Positions 60,633 to 64,000 of a stretch of DNA of 64,000 nt are shown piece by piece (the first letter of the stretch is position 1; every line of letters starts with the position of its first letter). The position numbers and the translations under genes were made by a program. Origin of the DNA: JBBDMU01 sp040905685 (GTDB lineage: Bacteria; Bacteroidota; Rhodothermia; Balneolales; Natronogracilivirgulaceae); assembly GCA_040905685.1 (NCBI GenBank), contig JBBDRB010000104.1, forward strand, positions 1 to 64,000. Reading direction: 5' to 3'. The notes below the pieces were generated by a model that was not told the origin of the DNA, made no database searches, and saw nothing but the letters and a program-made list of their open reading frames with translations.

Positions 60633-60804
60633 GATGGGATCGGACAGGGTTGAATTCGCTTTCATTTCTTTGGGGTTTCGAGGCTGCCGTCCGGACACGG
60701 ATAAACATGCTGACTATGGTTGGGTTTATCCTCCGTTACAGATCTGTCCTGAGCTAAAGTCGAATTAAAACATAAAATTTTCATGATTTTTTGGTTAATT
60801 GAAA

Positions 60805-61115
60805 TTAAAATTTCCAACAGTTATCGTCACTAAAAGTATCATCCGGGGTCACGTAACCAAAAACATATGTTGTCAAACCTAACGATCGGCGATCTTATTA
60901 TAAAATCCACCATTGATCTTAATATTCCTGCTCCATTTTCCGTCAATCCCTTTTCGACTATTGGTCGAAGTGCAGTTGTTATAGCGGACGTTTGCCACAT
61001 TTTCGTTTCTGATGTTGTACCCCAGTACATGGAAGGTTGCATCCAAATTATTAAGCGTCATATTGCTCCGGTTGACGATAACAGGCTCATGCAGCAATTT
61101 CCTTCTAATCCTCAT
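60805..61115 (-). pseudogene. Frameshifted 3' remnant of a second beta-helix gene
   Basis: From 61115 to 60879 the minus strand encodes 78 residues with beta-helix turns (S-N-M-T-L-N-N-L-D-A-T, then R-Y-N-N-C-T-S-T-N-S, then I-K-I-N-G-G-F-Y), ending at a TAG. In another frame the DNA continues as a plausible C-terminus, R-S-L-G-L-T-T-Y-V-F-G-Y-V-T-P-D-D and then D-D-N-C-W-K-F, stopping at 60805-60807. Joining them needs one frameshift near 60885. No N-terminal part or signal is present, and the 5' end abuts the 3' end of the ceramidase-like gene. The gap 60666-60804 is AT-rich with nothing else seen. Confidence 0.6.
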
Positions 61116-62502
61116 AGGGCAGTACGCCGGCTTCCTCAGCCACTTTTAAAACTTCAGCAAGAATAGTTGTTTCTATACTGGCACTCCAGTCGCTTGGCAT
61201 TCCACGTACCAGCTGCGATGCTGAGCCTTCATAGCCCCCTTCCCTCAAAACTTCTACTGTTGGAATATAAGACATCACATCGTTTGAATAACCCAGCACA
61301 AAAGTATCCTGACCAAAAATGCGCTTTATATTTATAGCATATTCCACGACAAGCTCACCACCCAAATTTACCATAGTTTGATCTCCGATCTGCCATACCT
61401 GCACGGGGTAAGGATGAGATGTTTGGATGGACTCCCCCCGGTCGAGTTGTTCACGCAACCTTGTAGCCCATCGTTTTCTATTACCTGAAAGCTCTTCCTC
61501 CAGCCTGATCAGTTCTTCATAAGAAGGTGGTGTGGATAATGCAATATCTACTTCAGAGTATGCCGTTGAGAGCTGTGAGGGCAGTTGACGCATATCTTCA
61601 CTTAACACCCTCCTGACAGCCACTGCCAATTCCTGGCCATATTGTCTAGCATATCCAACCGATCGTCTTGGGATTGTTCCCTGATCGCCGCCAGCACCTT
61701 GAAAAAACAGGGCTGTTGCCTCCGGATAAACCTTCTCCAGTTCAAGTTGTGCGTAGCCCACGTAATCACCAGAAAATTTATAATCAAACAGAACGCTTGG
61801 ATGGCAGGCATAGCCGAAGGTAATGGCCATCACTTCTCCGGATCCGTCCAAGACCTTAATTACCGGAACTGCGTGGTCAGAAGGCCCAGCCAGCTGAGTA
61901 ACCTCATTAATTGTTGATGCATGGTTATTCCGCCGGTTTACAGCAAACCTGGCGACTCCATTTTCTGCATATAGGGTCGCTGGTTCCATAGACTCCAGTG
62001 CCTCGCCGACTAAATTGACAATTGTATCCTCTAAACCAGCCGTATACTGTTCTACCCGCTCTTTTTGTTCCCTATTTAGTCTGGCAATATTATGGGTGAT
62101 GTTGATGTATGAATTTACCAAAGGCCCGGAATGAGTGTGAGAACCATTCAATAGGACCTGATCTCTGGACAAGTTATATTCTTCTTCTATTCGGTCGCGA
62201 ATGCGATCCGAAATATCTTTGGGGAAATTTCTTATATCTGCTGTAATAAGCACGGCCCGCTTACCCTCTGCGTCCTCAAATGCCAAAGCCTTGGTCCATA
62301 ATTCATGCCGTTTACCTTCCGACTCCCGGTCACGTGCAGAATATCCACCCATCCACATGGGTTCTTCAGGGGTAATGATGACTTTAGAAACCCCTGCCTT
62401 CCATTCCATAGAACTTTCATTTGTATCCCGGACTTGATTTGCAGAGAGAAACGATAGGGTAAAAAATAAATGCACAACAAGAAGAGTATTATATTTTATC
62501 AT
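61105..62502 (-). CDS. Neutral/alkaline non-lysosomal ceramidase-fold secreted protein
   Basis: The 465-aa protein has a signal peptide (about 1-22). The domain starts with W-K-A-G-V-S-K-V-I-I-T-P and M-W-M-G-G-Y, as in neutral ceramidases. Zinc-binding N-G-S-H-T-H-S-G-P is present, as is a later Y-A-C-H-P-S-V-L. The segment corresponding to the ceramidase G-D-x-S-P-N with the catalytic Ser reads A-G-G-D-Q-G-T-I-P, so the nucleophilic Ser is not seen and true ceramide hydrolysis is doubtful. A paralogue lies 272 bp upstream on the same strand. Codon composition is more AT-rich than in the preceding region. Confidence 0.78.
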   Translation of the reverse strand: MIKYNTLLVVHLFFTLSFLSANQVRDTNESSMEWKAGVSKVIITPEEPMWMGGYSARDRESEGKRHELWTKALAFEDAEGKRAVLITADIRNFPKDISDRIRDRIEEEYNLSRDQVLLNGSHTHSGPLVNSYINITHNIARLNREQKERVEQYTAGLEDTIVNLVGEALESMEPATLYAENGVARFAVNRRNNHASTINEVTQLAGPSDHAVPVIKVLDGSGEVMAITFGYACHPSVLFDYKFSGDYVGYAQLELEKVYPEATALFFQGAGGDQGTIPRRSVGYARQYGQELAVAVRRVLSEDMRQLPSQLSTAYSEVDIALSTPPSYEELIRLEEELSGNRKRWATRLREQLDRGESIQTSHPYPVQVWQIGDQTMVNLGGELVVEYAINIKRIFGQDTFVLGYSNDVMSYIPTVEVLREGGYEGSASQLVRGMPSDWSASIETTILAEVLKVAEEAGVLPYED

Positions 62503-62774
62503 GCTTGTTTTTTTAGATATTATTTGAGTCTCAATATTGCGCTGTTACCCATCTGCTTATCTGAATTTTGGTTATAGGATCTGGAGAATATTAATTTCAT
62601 TGATACTATCCAAATTACATCCCCTCTTTTAGCCATCGCCATGTTCGTTGCCCTTACAAATTATTGCTTTTGCGCATGTCACAATCCCCACCAACAAATT
62701 TTATCGGTGGGAAGAGCTCAGGCTGAAGGTGGGTTAGAAGGATTTGATCTATTTAGATATTTTACAAAAACTGT

Positions 62775-64000
62775 TTATTGGCGGTACTGAATACGGCCAT
62801 CTAATTCATGGACCTTTTTTATTATCTCTCTTTCAATGGTAGGTGCCCATATGTTCGGATGAGCAGCTCCTCTGTAAAGCGTGGTGCTGCTAAATGTCAT
62901 CGAATCGCCACCTTCATAACCGCCTTCTAACCAAATTCGGTGACTGGGTATATATCCTAGGAAATCATTGCTGTAACTCGCGACCCAAACATTCTGCCCG
63001 GATAACTCACGTTTAAGGCGCAGTGAATAATCGACCACCACCTCACTAGCCAAAGCAACCAAAGTTAATTCATCCCCGAAATGCATCACCTGAACTGGGT
63101 ATGAATATTGAATGGGCAATTGACCGTCCCGGTCGAGCCACCCTAACAATACCTGAGCGTTTTCACGCACAGTTCGATTCGATGATTCTGCGTCACGCTG
63201 TAATTCTTCACGGCCTGGAGCCGGCAAGTATTCCAATTGAACTTCTTCCAGTATTGATTCCAATCTTGCTTCAATAAGGATGGGATGTGCATTTCGAGCG
63301 GCTTCCACAGCCAAAGCTAATGTACGCCCATGCATATCCGCCAGGTCATAGCCGCTTAATCCATCAACCATATTCCGCCGGGGGTGTGGATTCTGATCTC
63401 CGCCGGCTCCTGCCATAAATAGTGCCACAGCCCCAGGATTGAATTCCTCTATATGATGCTGTGCAAAACCAGCATAATCACCATGAAAGGCATAACCGCC
63501 AATCGTTGTTGCATGGGCTGCATAACCAAATAATACGGCCACTAAAGAACCATCGATGCTTGTTACCTCAAGTATGGGAACATCGTGATCGACAGGGCCT
63601 TCCGTATTAGGCCGAAGGCCTTTACGAATATCATCGTCAGCCAGCAAATAATTCTCACGTCGATTTATAGCAAAACCTGCAGAACCTTTGGCATAGCCTA
63701 TTTTCGCTGGTTCCATCTTCGAGAAAGCCTCTTCAATAACCTTTACAATTTTCTTTTCCAGATTATCGCGGTAGAGGTTAACCCGCTCTGTCCGTTGCGG
63801 ATTTTCTTTTCCAAAGAATGTCTCTATTGCCCTTATCTCAGGCCCACTATGAGTGTGGGAAGCATTCATCATCAGGTAAGAAGGAGATACACCAAATTGG
63901 CTCTTCACTTGCTCCTCAACCGCATCCCGTACAATCCGGGGGATTCCAAGAATATCCAAGGTCACAATAACAGCTATTTTCCCGTTCTTATCCTCAATCG
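62775..64000 (-). CDS. Second ceramidase-fold paralogue, truncated by the window edge
   Basis: The frame is open through the right edge: upstream of the first internal start (GTG at 63965) it continues I-E-D-K-N-G-K-I-A-V-I-V, which aligns to F-E-D-A-E-G-K-R-A-V-L-I-T of the neighbouring paralogue. The N-terminus and signal are outside the window. N-A-S-H-T-H-S-G-P and Y-A-A-H-A-T are present, and the catalytic-Ser region reads A-G-G-D-Q-N-P-H-P, again without the Ser. Same strand and family as 61105-62502, so a tandem duplication is likely. The intergenic 62503-62774 holds a CCCACC/GGTGGG inverted repeat (62687-62711) but no clear gene. Confidence 0.78.
   Translation of the reverse strand, partial: IEDKNGKIAVIVTLDILGIPRIVRDAVEEQVKSQFGVSPSYLMMNASHTHSGPEIRAIETFFGKENPQRTERVNLYRDNLEKKIVKVIEEAFSKMEPAKIGYAKGSAGFAINRRENYLLADDDIRKGLRPNTEGPVDHDVPILEVTSIDGSLVAVLFGYAAHATTIGGYAFHGDYAGFAQHHIEEFNPGAVALFMAGAGGDQNPHPRRNMVDGLSGYDLADMHGRTLALAVEAARNAHPILIEARLESILEEVQLEYLPAPGREELQRDAESSNRTVRENAQVLLGWLDRDGQLPIQYSYPVQVMHFGDELTLVALASEVVVDYSLRLKRELSGQNVWVASYSNDFLGYIPSHRIWLEGGYEGGDSMTFSSTTLYRGAAHPNIWAPTIEREIIKKVHELDGRIQYRQ

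Noticed and set aside
62641..62787. 48-codon plus-strand frame with several Cys residues
   Set aside because: No ribosome-binding site and no recognised family; it overlaps the end of the ceramidase-like paralogue and could arise by chance.
1..64000. tRNA, rRNA, CRISPR array, insertion sequence
   Set aside because: The gaps were scanned by eye for cloverleaf or T-loop sequences, regularly spaced repeats and transposase frames, and none was found; a covariance-model search would be needed to exclude small RNAs.

Overview
The window looks like one chromosomal segment from a Gram-negative bacterium of the Balneolota/Rhodothermota side of the Bacteroidota (FCB) superphylum. This is inferred from gene content: a Bacteroidota-type M23 peptidase, LptC and OstA-like lipoproteins, a patatin/surface-antigen fusion, an EF-G paralogue with a GHSGSGKT G1 motif, DUF4168 and DUF6807 proteins, Tat-exported Gfo/Idh and beta-helix proteins, homogentisate and 4-hydroxyphenylpyruvate dioxygenases, and PEP carboxylase. 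Start sites rarely have a strong Shine-Dalgarno. No rRNA, tRNA, CRISPR array or insertion sequence was recognised, and no gap over 300 bp lacks a gene or gene remnant.

Layout. (a) 1-2960 is AT-rich accessory DNA. It holds the start of a bacteriocin-type peptide gene with a double-glycine-like leader, an AraC-type regulator, a fragment of a second copy of that regulator's 3' end, and a glycosyltransferase-like protein whose frame continues past an in-frame TAA. (b) 2964-12629 is housekeeping: M23 endopeptidase, CysQ, a heterodimeric ABC exporter flanking a ribonuclease Z, a renalase-like flavoprotein and an AtuA-family protein. (c) 12850-18374 has a Zur-like regulator with MerC, a zinc alcohol dehydrogenase, acylphosphatase, a decayed terC, and an exonuclease plus ATP-dependent DNA ligase pair. 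(d) 18306-25543 is a TetR-controlled RND efflux operon whose pump has an unusual multi-helix insertion. (e) 25671-29808 is tyrosine catabolism (HPPD, HmgA) divergent from a sodium:amino-acid symporter. (f) 29904-42846 is envelope biogenesis (LptC, OstA-like, patatin-barrel, parvulin/SurA chaperones) plus MoxR and a VWA protein, with PEP carboxylase on the other strand. (g) 42856-51864 has an EF-G paralogue, a PolB-like exonuclease, a DUF4168 lipoprotein, the glgA-glgC glycogen pair and a NatAB-type ABC exporter. (h) 51875-64000 is a catabolic or exported-enzyme region: DapA-like aldolase, NAD-epimerase, Gfo/Idh oxidoreductase, M14 carboxypeptidase, enolase-superfamily enzyme, DUF6807, beta-helix protein, a frameshifted beta-helix remnant, and two neutral-ceramidase-fold paralogues. 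The last of these runs off the right edge.

The most unusual material is at the left edge, where a peptide leader, a regulator and a PqqD-like/GT-A fusion suggest a ribosomally made, possibly glycosylated peptide system. Other points worth checking are the RND membrane insertion, the Asp-for-His change in RNase Z, the decayed terC and beta-helix genes, and the ceramidase-fold proteins that appear to lack the catalytic serine.
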